Source of the DNA: Bacteroidales bacterium UBA1374 | GTDB taxonomy: Bacteria; Bacteroidota; Bacteroidia; Bacteroidales; UBA932 | Direction of reading: 5' to 3' | NCBI GenBank assembly: GCA_002305545.1 | Contig: DBRG01000005.1 | Location: forward strand, 1-64,000 | DNA length: 64,000 nucleotides | In this document: piece by piece, positions 7,341 to 16,054 of the stretch | How positions within the stretch are numbered: position 1 is the first letter of the stretch | Layout: every line of letters starts with the position of its first letter | Notes under the pieces: model-generated | Told to the model about the DNA's origin: nothing | Database searches by the model: none | The model's input: the letters and a program-made list of their open reading frames with translations, nothing else | Made by a program: the position numbers and the translations under genes

Positions 7341-8666
7341 ATGACCGTTCAGCTTATTATCACCCTTTGTGTACTATTGCTTTTCGCATACATTTTTGAT
7401 ATAAGCGCTGCAAGAACAAAAATTCCCTCGGTTGTTCTTTTGCTCTTGTTGGGTTGGGGAGTCAGACAGGGTACGATTTTGCTTGACCTGCAGATCCCCA
7501 ACCTCATGCCCCTGTTGCCTGTCCTGGGCACCATGGGGCTTATACTCATTGTCCTGGACGGAGCCATGGAACTGGAGGTGGACAGGTCCAAACTTCCTCT
7601 GGTGGGTAAATCCTTTTTTATGGCCCTGCTGTCCATGGTTATTATAAGCGGACTCCTGGGCTGGATAATTTACCGGATAGACGGGATCGTTTCATTTAAG
7701 GATGCTTTGGCCAATGCCGTTCCTTTTGCCGTTATCAGCAGTGCCATTGCTATTCCGAGTTCCAGGAATCTGGGTGCTGCCAACCGTGAATTTGTAACCT
7801 ACGAAAGCAGCTTCTCCGACATCCTGGGTGTTGTCCTGTTCAACTTCATTGTTTTCAATAAGGTAATCGATGCCGGATCTGTGATCCATTCCCTCACGGG
7901 ATTCCTGATCATTTTGCTGGTTACCGTGGTAGCTACTGCCGGATTGGTCTTCCTTCTGAGCAAAATAAAGCACCATGTGAAGTTTGTTCCCATTATTCTA
8001 ATGATCATTCTCATCTATGCCGTGACCGAGATCTGGCATTTGCCCGCTTTGCTGTTCATTATCCTTTTTGGACTTATTATTGGTAACATTAATGTACTCA
8101 GACGCCACCGGTTGATCAGGCGCTTACAACCCGATGCGCTGTGTGCCGAAGTAAAGCGCTTTCATGAACTGATCACTGAATTCACTTTCCTGGTACGCGC
8201 ATCGTTCTTCCTTCTCTTTGGCTTTCTTCTTGAAACCTCCGAGTTGCTCAATTCACACACCATTGTGTGGGCCCTTCTGATTGCTGCAGGCATCTTTCTG
8301 TTCCGCTACCTGCTCCTCAAAATCTTCAGACTTCCCGCCCGGGAGTTATGGTTTATTGCTCCCAGGGGGCTTATAACCATACTGCTTTTCCTTTCCATCC
8401 CTATGGAGCAATCCTCGGCACTGGTAAACAAATCGCTTATGGTTCAGGTCGTGATTATCTCGGCCCTTGTCATGATGGGTGGGTCTTTGTTCCCCAAAGG
8501 CAAAAAATCCGGAAGTTCCCAGGCCGAGGCCGAGGCCGACGCTCCTGATTCTGATGAACCTGAACAAGCCGGATCCGCCGAGTTCGGGCAAGCCGCTACC
8601 GGGCCTGCTGAACCTTCCTCATCCGGTGAGGCAAACCCGGATTACCGCGCAAGGCCTAATTTGTGA
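7341..8666 (+). CDS. Na+/H+ (cation:proton) antiporter, CPA1/NhaP type
   Basis: The 441-residue protein has about 12 hydrophobic segments over residues 1-385. It carries the conserved unwound-helix region near residues 135-165 (SSAIAIPSS, then YESSFSDILGVVLFN, whose acidic pair corresponds to the ion-binding site) and a late segment with RELWFIAPRGLITILL. Inner-membrane exchange of Na+ or K+ for protons is the family role. Residues about 386-441 form an acidic Ala/Glu/Ser/Pro-rich tail not expected in the family. The last 16 codons of that tail coincide with the left arm of a large inverted repeat. Confidence 0.85.
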   Translation: MTVQLIITLCVLLLFAYIFDISAARTKIPSVVLLLLLGWGVRQGTILLDLQIPNLMPLLPVLGTMGLILIVLDGAMELEVDRSKLPLVGKSFFMALLSMVIISGLLGWIIYRIDGIVSFKDALANAVPFAVISSAIAIPSSRNLGAANREFVTYESSFSDILGVVLFNFIVFNKVIDAGSVIHSLTGFLIILLVTVVATAGLVFLLSKIKHHVKFVPIILMIILIYAVTEIWHLPALLFIILFGLIIGNINVLRRHRLIRRLQPDALCAEVKRFHELITEFTFLVRASFFLLFGFLLETSELLNSHTIVWALLIAAGIFLFRYLLLKIFRLPARELWFIAPRGLITILLFLSIPMEQSSALVNKSLMVQVVIISALVMMGGSLFPKGKKSGSSQAEAEADAPDSDEPEQAGSAEFGQAATGPAEPSSSGEANPDYRARPNL

Positions 8667-8747
8667 AAATTAAATGCCAGAAAATCAAGCTTTTGAAAAT
8701 CTTAAAATTTCTCTTGCGCGGCACTCCGGGTTTGCCTCACGTGGATG
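8620..8747. repeat. Large inverted repeat with 28-bp arms
   Basis: The left core arm is 8626-8653 and the right is 8713-8740. The left begins GTGAGGCAAACCCGGA and ends CCGCGCAAG; the right is its complement except for a central 3-bp mismatch (TTA against CAC), so 25 of 28 positions pair. CATCC/GGATG extends the arms outward to 8620 and 8747 with a one-base offset. The 59-bp centre is AT-rich. It overlaps the end of the antiporter gene and lies tail-to-tail with the lipoprotein gene. It may be a palindromic mobile element or a large RNA/DNA hairpin. Confidence 0.85.
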
Positions 8748-8757
8748 CTACACTTTG

Positions 8758-9450
8758 TTATGGGTTGGTTTTTTCAATTCTCCAACCGTCATCATATTTT
8801 CTAAATTCCACAGAATCCTCTATTGTTTGTCCTTGAATGTTGAATATGGCTTGTCCAAAAGAAGTAGGTGTTACAATTGTAGTGTACTTAACTTCCGTAA
8901 TATTTAATTCCTTACTTTCAACCTTACCGGTTATTTCACCAAAAGCAGTATTAGAAACTTTAAATCTATTTTCATCTATAAAATCCTGTTTCCCTTTTTC
9001 TGTCAATATTCCACTATGTTTGTATATTGCTTTAATTAGATATGTATGCCTTCTACCAGTTTTTTTACCAGTGAAATATTTAATTTCCCGGGTAAAACCC
9101 GGGCCTGCTTCATCGCCAACACCATCCCATCTGCTACCATAAACATTAGCAGATAAAAGGTCAAAAGAATAAGTAATAAATCCGGCATTTTCCAATTCAC
9201 TTAGAAATTTAAGTTTAGGTGGCGTATAATCTGAAGTACTAATTTTTTCTTTTGTAGAAATAAGGTCATATTCCTTTGTGGTAGAAAGTTCATAGTTACG
9301 AATATCCACTTGTGGGTATTGGTATTTTTGAATAATTAAATCCTTTGCTACATCAAGAGTTAGTGGCTTATTGCAACTTGAAATTAAAAGGATTATGAGA
9401 ATAGCTAATTGAAATTTAACAAGATTTTTAACACAAAGCACATTTTTCAT
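8758..9450 (-). CDS. Lipoprotein of unknown function, AT-rich
   Basis: This 230-residue protein has a lipoprotein signal ending in the lipobox LISSC (Cys at about residue 26). I recognise no domain. The mature part is rich in Lys, Thr, Ile and Tyr. Base use is visibly more AT-rich than in neighbouring genes (many AAA, TTT, AAT codons), which may indicate recent acquisition. It is convergent with the antiporter gene, with the large inverted repeat between them. No consensus promoter box is evident immediately upstream. Confidence 0.7.
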   Translation of the reverse strand: MKNVLCVKNLVKFQLAILIILLISSCNKPLTLDVAKDLIIQKYQYPQVDIRNYELSTTKEYDLISTKEKISTSDYTPPKLKFLSELENAGFITYSFDLLSANVYGSRWDGVGDEAGPGFTREIKYFTGKKTGRRHTYLIKAIYKHSGILTEKGKQDFIDENRFKVSNTAFGEITGKVESKELNITEVKYTTIVTPTSFGQAIFNIQGQTIEDSVEFRKYDDGWRIEKTNP

Positions 9451-9672
9451 AATAATTAGTTTTAGTTCCTTGCTAATAAGGCTTTTCAGAAATCGCCCCG
9501 TTTTTTTATTGGGTTAAACACTCATGATTATTAAGGCATAGATTCTCCTTTTATGTGGTTACATGATCTTTGTATTATATGTTATGAATGTACTTTAATT
9601 ACAAAATAATAGTACAATTTTGAAAGTTACAAATTATTCCTTAATGATTATGGCCCGTACCTGTGTAATGTA
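9451..9672. other. AT-rich intergenic stretch
   Basis: Nothing with coding character or a convincing stem-loop was seen between the start of the lipoprotein gene and the ABC-exporter operator region. It separates two divergent genes, so it should hold the lipoprotein promoter, but no exact TAnnTTTG box on the minus strand stands out. Confidence 0.4.
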
Positions 9673-9720
9673 ACAACTGAGGCAGTTGTGGTTGCTTTTC
9701 AGGTAAATAGTATATCTTTA
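9673..9720 (+). promoter_or_regulatory. Operator-like dyad and promoter of the ABC exporter
   Basis: ACAACTG (9673-9679) and CAGTTGT (9683-9689) form a perfect 7-bp dyad with a 3-bp centre. Immediately downstream are TTG (9692-9694) and, 18 bp later, TATCTTTA (9713-9720), one base off TAnnTTTG. A regulator bound at the dyad would abut the -33 element. The gene starts 21 nt further on. Confidence 0.5.
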
Positions 9721-9741
9721 TATCCTGAAAATTCCGGATTG

Positions 9742-10461
9742 ATGATCGTTACCCAGGGGCTGACAAAAAAATACGGAGATCTTACTGCCGTTGATAATCT
9801 GAATATTTCGATTGCAAGGGGAGAACTATTCTCCCTGCTGGGATTGAACGGGGCAGGAAAAACCACTACCATAAAAATGTTATCATGCCTGATCAGGCCA
9901 ACATCCGGTAAAGCGCTGATAAAGCAATGGGACCTGACCAAAGACACTCAGCACATAAAGCAGATAATCAACGTATCGCCGCAGGAAACGGCTATTGCAC
10001 TTAATCTGACGGTTCAGGAGAACCTGAAAATGATAGCAGGTATCTACGATCTTCCCAAAAAAAGCATGCAGGAAAAGACACATGAAATGATAGAGGTGTT
10101 CAGCCTGCAGGAAGTGCGGAACAAAAAAGCAAAACTGCTTTCGGGCGGTATGCAGCGTCGCCTAAGCATTGCCATGGCCCTGATCACGGAGCCGGAGATC
10201 CTTTTTTTAGATGAACCCACCCTGGGCCTGGATGTATTGGCACGCAGGGAGTTGTGGGCAATCATAACAAGACTGAAAGGAAAGACCACCATCCTTTTGA
10301 CAACGCATTATATGGAAGAATCGGAAGCCCTTTCAGACAGGGTGGCAGTGATGATCAAGGGAAAGATCATAGCCTCGGGAACAGTTAAGGAATTACTGGA
10401 AAGGACCAACACCCATAAACTGGAAGATGCCTTTATTTTGCTAAATCAGGAGGAGGCATAA
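9742..10461 (+). CDS. ABC transporter ATP-binding protein (ABC-2 exporter)
   Basis: The 239-residue nucleotide-binding subunit has Walker A GLNGAGKTT (34-42), signature LSGGMQRRLS, Walker B ILFLDEPT and switch-region TTHYMEE. It belongs to the CcmA/NatA/DrrA-like branch that works with ABC-2 permeases in drug, lipid or sodium export. Start: ATG 9742 (MIVTQGLTKKYG) is chosen because an upstream in-frame ATG at 9688 would lie inside the dyad/promoter. The stop codon is immediately followed by the permease ATG, so the two are co-translated. Confidence 0.9.
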   Translation: MIVTQGLTKKYGDLTAVDNLNISIARGELFSLLGLNGAGKTTTIKMLSCLIRPTSGKALIKQWDLTKDTQHIKQIINVSPQETAIALNLTVQENLKMIAGIYDLPKKSMQEKTHEMIEVFSLQEVRNKKAKLLSGGMQRRLSIAMALITEPEILFLDEPTLGLDVLARRELWAIITRLKGKTTILLTTHYMEESEALSDRVAVMIKGKIIASGTVKELLERTNTHKLEDAFILLNQEEA

Positions 10462-11196
10462 ATGAAATACACCTATTTTGCAGGGCGCAACTCCAAAGAA
10501 ATACTCAGGGATCCCTTATCCCTGATCCTGGCCGGGGTATTACCCGTTGTCTTTATTATCCTGTTTTCAATCATATCCCGCAACGTCCCCATGGAGGTAT
10601 TCCAACCGGTAAATATTGTCCCGGGGCTTACAGTGTTTGGATTTACCTTTATTGCCATGTCTCTGGGATTACTCATAGCCAAAGATAAAAGTTCTTCTTT
10701 CCTGACGCGTTTGTTCATATCACCATTGAAAGCCCGTGATTTCATTCTGGGCTATTTCATCCCTGTATTGCCAATGGCTGCCATCATAGCAGTGAGCTGC
10801 CTTATCACCGGTCTTTTTGTGGGGATACCACTGTCAGCAAAGCTATTCTACACATTTCTTTCTTACATTCCCTTCGTGCTTTTCTCCGGTTTTTTCGGGA
10901 TATTCCTAGGTATAACATGCCGTGAGACACAGGTGTTGGCTGTGGGCAATATTTACATCATTGCCAGTACGCTGTTGGGCGGCGCATGGATGGACCTGCG
11001 TATCATGGGAGAAACAATAAGGAAAATAACGGATCTTTTGCCGTTTTCACACGCTATAGAAGCTTCCCGTATCGTATTGTCCGGCCGGCCGGATGATACC
11101 TGGGGTCACCTTGGAGTGGTCTGCCTGTATGCTCTTGTTTTTTTTATTCTTGCCGTGATCTTTTTTCGCAGAAAAATGAGATCAGATAACAAATAG
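10462..11196 (+). CDS. ABC-2 type permease
   Basis: The 244-residue membrane subunit has about six hydrophobic segments and the usual N-terminal amphipathic stretch before TM1 (NSKEILRDPLSLILAGVLPV). The ABC-2 signature region near residues 140-190 contains FGIFLGITCRETQVLAVGN and a proline-bounded LLPFSHAIEASRIVLSG. It starts directly after the ATPase stop codon and forms an exporter with it. The substrate is unknown. It is convergent with mntP 14 nt downstream. Confidence 0.85.
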   Translation: MKYTYFAGRNSKEILRDPLSLILAGVLPVVFIILFSIISRNVPMEVFQPVNIVPGLTVFGFTFIAMSLGLLIAKDKSSSFLTRLFISPLKARDFILGYFIPVLPMAAIIAVSCLITGLFVGIPLSAKLFYTFLSYIPFVLFSGFFGIFLGITCRETQVLAVGNIYIIASTLLGGAWMDLRIMGETIRKITDLLPFSHAIEASRIVLSGRPDDTWGHLGVVCLYALVFFILAVIFFRRKMRSDNK

Positions 11197-11210
11197 GCAC
11201 ACACCGTTGC

Positions 11211-11768
11211 CTAAAGGATCTGTGTGTGTTCAAGTACGATCTTCACACCTATCAGGACCAGGATGACCCCTCCTATAAGCTCGGCTTTTGTACTGAAGCG
11301 GGAGCCAAACACATGTCCCAGTTTCACTCCGGCAAAAGAAAAGAGAAAAGTGACCGAGCCGATCAGTATAACGGCTTTGACTATATTGGTTTGAAGAAAT
11401 CCCAGGGAGATGCCTACGGCCAGTGCATCTATGCTGGTGGCAATGGCCAGTGGGAACATGGAACGAAACCCGAACGAACAGTCCATGGGCTTGTCATGCC
11501 GGAAAGATTCCACGATCATCTTTCCTCCTATGAAACCCAGTAATCCAAAGGCGATCCAGTGATCGGCCGATTCTATCTGATTTTGAAACCGTGATCCTGC
11601 CCAGTAACCAAGCAAAGGCATGAATGCCTGAAATGAACCGAAGATCAGGCCGGCTTTCAGGGCATTCACCCAATTCATACGGGCATGTCCCATACCCTTG
11701 CAAATAGATACGGCAAAAGTGTCCATGGCCAGGCCTATGGCCATAAAGATCAGGTTCAGTGTTTCCAT
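11211..11768 (-). CDS. mntP: Manganese efflux pump MntP
   Basis: The 185-residue protein has six predicted TM helices arranged as two related halves, each with the family's membrane-embedded aspartate motif: AMDTFAVSI near residue 15 and SIDALAVGISL near residue 112. The family exports Mn2+ across the inner membrane and protects against manganese excess. Its start overlaps the end of the preceding CxxCH lipoprotein gene by 13 nt, so it is the third gene of a minus-strand operon. No yybP-ykoY type leader is present because the upstream sequence is coding. Confidence 0.9.
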   Translation of the reverse strand: METLNLIFMAIGLAMDTFAVSICKGMGHARMNWVNALKAGLIFGSFQAFMPLLGYWAGSRFQNQIESADHWIAFGLLGFIGGKMIVESFRHDKPMDCSFGFRSMFPLAIATSIDALAVGISLGFLQTNIVKAVILIGSVTFLFSFAGVKLGHVFGSRFSTKAELIGGVILVLIGVKIVLEHTQIL

Positions 11769-13198
11769 CCTGTAGCTTTTACATGGTCAGCCCTGTGGAT
11801 GTCACGGGGCCGGAAAGATATTTTCGCTTTTATAAATTCAGGGATATTGTAGAATTGCATCAGGCGGGGATCCGAACGTGGATTCCTTTGTGGAAGTATA
11901 AAGGGTTTTGAAAACGTTCCCGACTGATCCATATGAGAAAGATAAAGCCGGGTGTACCTTCCGTCATCTCTGCGTGAGCTGAAAACCACCCAGCGCGAGG
12001 AAGAGCTCCAGCTGTGGTAACTTTCCGCATCGGGGCTGTTTAGTCCTGTGGCTTCCCGTGCCCGGAGCGATTCCAGGTCCATAAGCCACAGATCTGCGTC
12101 GGGGTGCCAAATGGTAAAATTCCCGAAAGCCGACCGGGTAAACATGAGGAAACGTCCATCGGGTGAAGGCCTCGGCAAAGAGACCGAAAAACCGGCGGAA
12201 TCGCTATCAGGGCAGATCCTTTCAGGGGCCTGACCCATCGTGTTGGAAAGGGGGTCGAACGGGATACGGTACAAAGCGTATTGAATACTGTCCAGAGTAG
12301 CTATGCTGTTAACAGGCCGTGCCGGTGCCGCAGTAAAAAAAAGTGTCTTCCCGTCGGCCGAAAAAGAGGGAAAAGTTTCCAGGAGTGTTGAGTCACAAAG
12401 CTGGTCAAAAAGGTGGAGCTTCCCCGTGGCAGTGTGGTATATCACTACATCTGAACGGGTATCAAACACATCGATGATTTTTCCTGGCACATTGTGGAAC
12501 CATTGCATGATGTTGTTGACCGAGTAGGCAATATGGCTTCCCCAAGGGTGCCAGTAGGGGTATACGCAGGCCGAGATGGTCTCCGGGATTTTGTTCTCAA
12601 TATGCGTGATTTGGCTCCCTGTCTTCAGGATGGTGCCTCCCCCTGGGCCCCTGATGTGGAACTGGAACAATTCAGGATCGCCCGAGGCAAACGCATGACA
12701 ATTGACACAAGAGTTGGTCTCAATAGTGTTTTCCACGACGGGATACTCCCTGAAACCGCCCAACTCACGCTGATAAATGCCCATGCTGCCAAACGACTCG
12801 TATCCGGGAGCTACCTTCCGGTAACAAAGGAAAGGATCTATCTGGTCGCGAGAAACTGTAAGGGTGAAACTATCATAACGGTGCCACTTTCTGTCTTCTC
12901 TGATAAATACGGTTACCTTCACGGAATCTTCCACGGACAGCAGTTTTCGCCACTTACCCCGGGGGATCCTTACAGTACGGGATCCCCTGGAGGTGAAACG
13001 CATGTGTTTGCCCGAAAATGATGCGCGGACCCGGGCACCGTCATTGGCCATGAAATGCAGGGGGGCTATGGACTGGGGGATGGTCACATTGATATAATCC
13101 GGGATTATGGGGGGATACTCCCCGACAGAAACCGGATCCCGGGGTATCGTGCAAGAAGTTAGAAAAAGGAACAGTCCCGTTAATATTATTACTTTCAT
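11756..13198 (-). CDS. Lipoprotein with TolB-like propeller and CxxCH haem motif
   Basis: The 480-residue protein has a lipobox ending at Cys16 (FLTSC). An N-terminal beta region is followed by a CVNCH motif at residues 164-168, the covalent haem c attachment signature. From about residue 200 there are repeated WD40/PD40-like strands (YPYWHPWGSHIAYS, TFPSFSADGKTLFF, SLPRPSPDGRFLMFT, YHSWSSSSRWVVFSSRR) as in TolB-type propellers. A surface-exposed or periplasmic haem lipoprotein is inferred. The start overlaps the stop of the upstream membrane-protein gene by one base, and mntP follows. Confidence 0.8.
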   Translation of the reverse strand: MKVIILTGLFLFLTSCTIPRDPVSVGEYPPIIPDYINVTIPQSIAPLHFMANDGARVRASFSGKHMRFTSRGSRTVRIPRGKWRKLLSVEDSVKVTVFIREDRKWHRYDSFTLTVSRDQIDPFLCYRKVAPGYESFGSMGIYQRELGGFREYPVVENTIETNSCVNCHAFASGDPELFQFHIRGPGGGTILKTGSQITHIENKIPETISACVYPYWHPWGSHIAYSVNNIMQWFHNVPGKIIDVFDTRSDVVIYHTATGKLHLFDQLCDSTLLETFPSFSADGKTLFFTAAPARPVNSIATLDSIQYALYRIPFDPLSNTMGQAPERICPDSDSAGFSVSLPRPSPDGRFLMFTRSAFGNFTIWHPDADLWLMDLESLRAREATGLNSPDAESYHSWSSSSRWVVFSSRRDDGRYTRLYLSHMDQSGTFSKPFILPQRNPRSDPRLMQFYNIPEFIKAKISFRPRDIHRADHVKATGWKH

Positions 13199-14898
13199 TA
13201 CATATACAGCAAATAAAACCAGTAAGTATGGGCAAACCGCGGGCCCAGGGCTTCGGGACTGCTGTTCCCGCTTTTGATCTCTGATAGCAAATGGTTTAAC
13301 CCGGTAGTCACACTTGTGTCTACGTGAATAATTTCATAGGCAGGATACCTCCCCGGTTGCACTGTCCGTGCCCAGGCAATCAGTTCCTGGTAATGACGGG
13401 GGACATAAGGCCGGGGAGGGAATAACTGGTGCAGCGCATCCACTTTTTTATGGATCATCAGGTACATGAAGAAATAGTTCACGGCGATCCGGTTGCCGGG
13501 ACGCTGCATGACCATCCGGGCCAGCATATTATCCAGATTGGCAAAATCCGATGAAAAATCTTCTCTTGGCTGTAAATCCTGTTTAGCACCATAGAAAGGG
13601 TGGGAGGCAACCTGCCGGGGATCCCGGGCAAGCTGGTCCAGGTTTTTGGCCGCTTTACGGTAAAACAAGGTGTGTTGGAGCAGGCCCAGGTATTTTCGTG
13701 CCACGGCAGTTTGTCCAGCGATCAGGCTGGTTTCTGCCATCTGAGCCACCAGCAGGGAACTTAACTGCCGGTCCGGGATGGATTCCATGTATTCGTGGGA
13801 CAGTCGCTGGGCTTCATTGATAAAACCCAGGTGGAAGAGCGTCTCGGCCGAGAAAAGCAATCCTTCACCCTGTGAAAAGATCTTCAGCGTGGATGTACTC
13901 TGGGGAAACTCAAACATACGGGATCCCGCCTGGTCCGTAGCAGCCAGGGCCAGGTTTAGCGCGTTGAGGGAAAGTATGTCGGAAGGGATCTTTTTTTCTG
14001 CCATGGATATGGCTTTTTCCCATTTGCTCTGATGGATTGCAAAATAATACCGCAAAACGTTTTCTCTGGCTGTTTTATGGCATGCCGCAAGAGCTCCTGC
14101 ACCCATAGCAAACACCACGACAGTCAGCAAGATGCCGTATGCAGTCTTTTTTACAGGCCTTACATGACGGAGCCCCAATATAACAAGTATCAGTACAGCC
14201 CACAAAATCCAGAAAACGGGATGCCACTTTTCAATAAAGCGTGTGTAGCCGCTTCCGTAGAGTAAGGCAGGATTGTTCAGTGAAGGGGCTGCATGGGGGG
14301 CTGCTAACACGGTAAGCACACCCGCGGCAACCACAGAAAAAAGAGGTATGAACCAGCGCGTGTTTCTGTTCAGGCATTCCATGGATATCATCAGAATCAC
14401 GGCAGGTATGGCCACACCCCCCACTGTAAACCATAACAGGGGCGGGAAGAAAAGTCCGTAGGCAGAACGCAGCCACGGATTCCCGGATTTGCAGTAAATA
14501 AGTACAGCCAGGAGGGCAAAGATTAGGGCCACGAGCCCGTTAATTGTGTAAAGAGTCATATCAGAGAGCAGGCACAGGTAAAAGAAAGACGGTATGAAAG
14601 AAAGGCCTGATTCCTCTTTCCTTTTCTCTCCTGCGAGCCTGGATACCAGTGATTGCAAGGCAAGCAACAACAGGCCGGTCAGTAGCGCTCCCAGCCAGGG
14701 ATCATGATAGAACTGGATTATGAAACGACTTATGTAATTGCACAGGCCTCCGGGACGCAGGCAGGTGTCCAGTGCATAATCACCTGTATAAAGGAATAAT
14801 TGCATTCCTTCGACAAACAGAAGATGGGCCTTGACACAAAAGGCGAAGTATACCCAGACTGCAAGAAGGAACAGGCCCTTTTGTATAATGGAACGCAT
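13198..14898 (-). CDS. Large membrane protein (resembles DUF6057)
   Basis: The 566-residue protein has about ten hydrophobic helices in residues 1-290. A soluble C-terminal half has helical TPR-like character (AETLFHLGFINEAQRLSHEY, AETSLIAGQTAVARKYLG). It resembles a Bacteroidota family of unknown function (DUF6057, from memory). It is first in an operon with the CxxCH lipoprotein and mntP. A TATCTTTG box lies 28 nt upstream on the minus strand. A role in envelope redox or metal handling is suggested only by these neighbours. Confidence 0.75.
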   Translation of the reverse strand: MRSIIQKGLFLLAVWVYFAFCVKAHLLFVEGMQLFLYTGDYALDTCLRPGGLCNYISRFIIQFYHDPWLGALLTGLLLLALQSLVSRLAGEKRKEESGLSFIPSFFYLCLLSDMTLYTINGLVALIFALLAVLIYCKSGNPWLRSAYGLFFPPLLWFTVGGVAIPAVILMISMECLNRNTRWFIPLFSVVAAGVLTVLAAPHAAPSLNNPALLYGSGYTRFIEKWHPVFWILWAVLILVILGLRHVRPVKKTAYGILLTVVVFAMGAGALAACHKTARENVLRYYFAIHQSKWEKAISMAEKKIPSDILSLNALNLALAATDQAGSRMFEFPQSTSTLKIFSQGEGLLFSAETLFHLGFINEAQRLSHEYMESIPDRQLSSLLVAQMAETSLIAGQTAVARKYLGLLQHTLFYRKAAKNLDQLARDPRQVASHPFYGAKQDLQPREDFSSDFANLDNMLARMVMQRPGNRIAVNYFFMYLMIHKKVDALHQLFPPRPYVPRHYQELIAWARTVQPGRYPAYEIIHVDTSVTTGLNHLLSEIKSGNSSPEALGPRFAHTYWFYLLYM

Positions 14899-14906
14899 AA
14901 ATTCCT

Positions 14907-14914
14907 TATTTTTG
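14907..14914 (+). promoter_or_regulatory. -7 element TATTTTTG for the asparaginase gene
   Basis: An exact TAnnTTTG match 32 nt before ATG 14947. It lies inside the leader of the divergent operon, so the two promoters overlap. Confidence 0.5.
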
Positions 14915-14926
14915 CCTAACTGCTTA

Positions 14927-14934
14927 CAAAGATA
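14927..14934 (-). promoter_or_regulatory. -7 element TATCTTTG for the membrane protein-mntP operon
   Basis: An exact match on the minus strand, 28 nt before the ATG at 14898. It faces the asparaginase promoter, so transcription in one direction crosses the other promoter. Confidence 0.6.
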
Positions 14935-14946
14935 AGAAAATTGAAC

Positions 14947-16023
14947 ATGTCACTGAAGAAATATCTAATCCTGGCCACCCTGTGCATTTGGACCCTCCCG
15001 GCCTTGTGTGGCGTCCAAAAGCCCAGGGTAACCATCGTCGCCACAGGCGGGACAATAGCCGGAACGGCTTCTTCTGCCACCGGCACATCATACGATCCGG
15101 CCCAACTCACCGTGGATGCCTTGATGGCCCAGGCACCCGGAATATCGGCCAGGGCAACCATCACGGGATTGCAACTATGCAACATAGCCAGCCAGCATAT
15201 GACAACGCAGATATGGATACGGCTGGGTTCTGTAATAGATTCTCTATTCAAAAACGACATTTGCGACGGTGTAGTTGTAACTCATGGCACCGACACCATG
15301 GAAGAGACAGCCTTCTTCCTGGACCTGGTACTTGGCCATGATAATCCGGTGGTGCTCACAGGAGCCATGAGGCCTGCAAATGCACTGGGCGCTGACGGCC
15401 CCGTCAACCTGTTCAATGCCGTGTGCCTGGCAGCCCATCCTGCTGCCCGGAACAGGGGGGTGATGGCCGTGATGAACGATTATATTTATGCCGCGGCTGA
15501 ATTCACAAAAGTGCACACGGTCAATCCAGATGCTTTTGCAAGCCCTGATCGCGGTCCTCTAGGTGTAATACGAGGAGGGAATCCACACTTTTTCAGGGGA
15601 CCTGCAGGTCGCCTCCGGACACAATTGACATGCAATACAAAGGAACTGCAGGAACTGTCAGATAAGCTGCGTGACAAAGCATTTCCCAGGGTAGAAATTA
15701 TCCTTTCCTATGCCGGGGCCACAGCAGGGCTTATAGATGCGTTGCTGAAAAACGGAATGGACGGGATTGTCATTGCCGGCGTTGGACACGGGAATTATTC
15801 ACAGGAAATTGAAACGGGTATTCAGCGCTGCCTGGAACAGGGCGTCTTTGTTGTCCGTGCGACACGTGTATTGGCCGGCGGAGTGACGTTTGATGTGGAA
15901 AAACCTTTTGACGGGCAAATCGTCAGCGGCATGCTCAGTCCGCAAAAAGCAAGGATCCTGTTGATGCTTGCCCTGACGCGTTTCAACACCACAGAACAGC
16001 TTCAAAAGATTTTCAATAGGTAA
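14947..16023 (+). CDS. ansA: L-asparaginase, type II-like (exported)
   Basis: The 358-residue enzyme hydrolyses asparagine to aspartate and ammonia. Both catalytic threonine motifs are present: TGGTIAGTA near residue 33 and HGTDTMEETAFFL near residue 114. The substrate-binding SYAGATAGLIDALL and GVGHGNYS segments follow. An N-terminal signal peptide (SLKKYLILATLCIWTLPALC) indicates a periplasmic or lipid-anchored enzyme. ATG 14947 is used; a TTG at 14941 adds two residues and has no support. Convergent with metG. Whether to call it ansA or ansB cannot be settled from sequence alone. Confidence 0.9.
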   Translation: MSLKKYLILATLCIWTLPALCGVQKPRVTIVATGGTIAGTASSATGTSYDPAQLTVDALMAQAPGISARATITGLQLCNIASQHMTTQIWIRLGSVIDSLFKNDICDGVVVTHGTDTMEETAFFLDLVLGHDNPVVLTGAMRPANALGADGPVNLFNAVCLAAHPAARNRGVMAVMNDYIYAAAEFTKVHTVNPDAFASPDRGPLGVIRGGNPHFFRGPAGRLRTQLTCNTKELQELSDKLRDKAFPRVEIILSYAGATAGLIDALLKNGMDGIVIAGVGHGNYSQEIETGIQRCLEQGVFVVRATRVLAGGVTFDVEKPFDGQIVSGMLSPQKARILLMLALTRFNTTEQLQKIFNR

Positions 16024-16054
16024 CAGGTATAGTCGCGGATGAAATGATCTGTTT

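Noticed and set aside
11197..11230. CACACAC/GTGTGTG pairing between the ABC permease and mntP as a bidirectional terminator
   Set aside because: The pairing is short, low-complexity, overlaps the mntP coding end and lacks a T-run.
12494..13021. 175-codon plus-strand frame opposite the CxxCH lipoprotein
   Set aside because: Shadow frame; the opposite strand encodes the lipobox, haem motif and propeller repeats.
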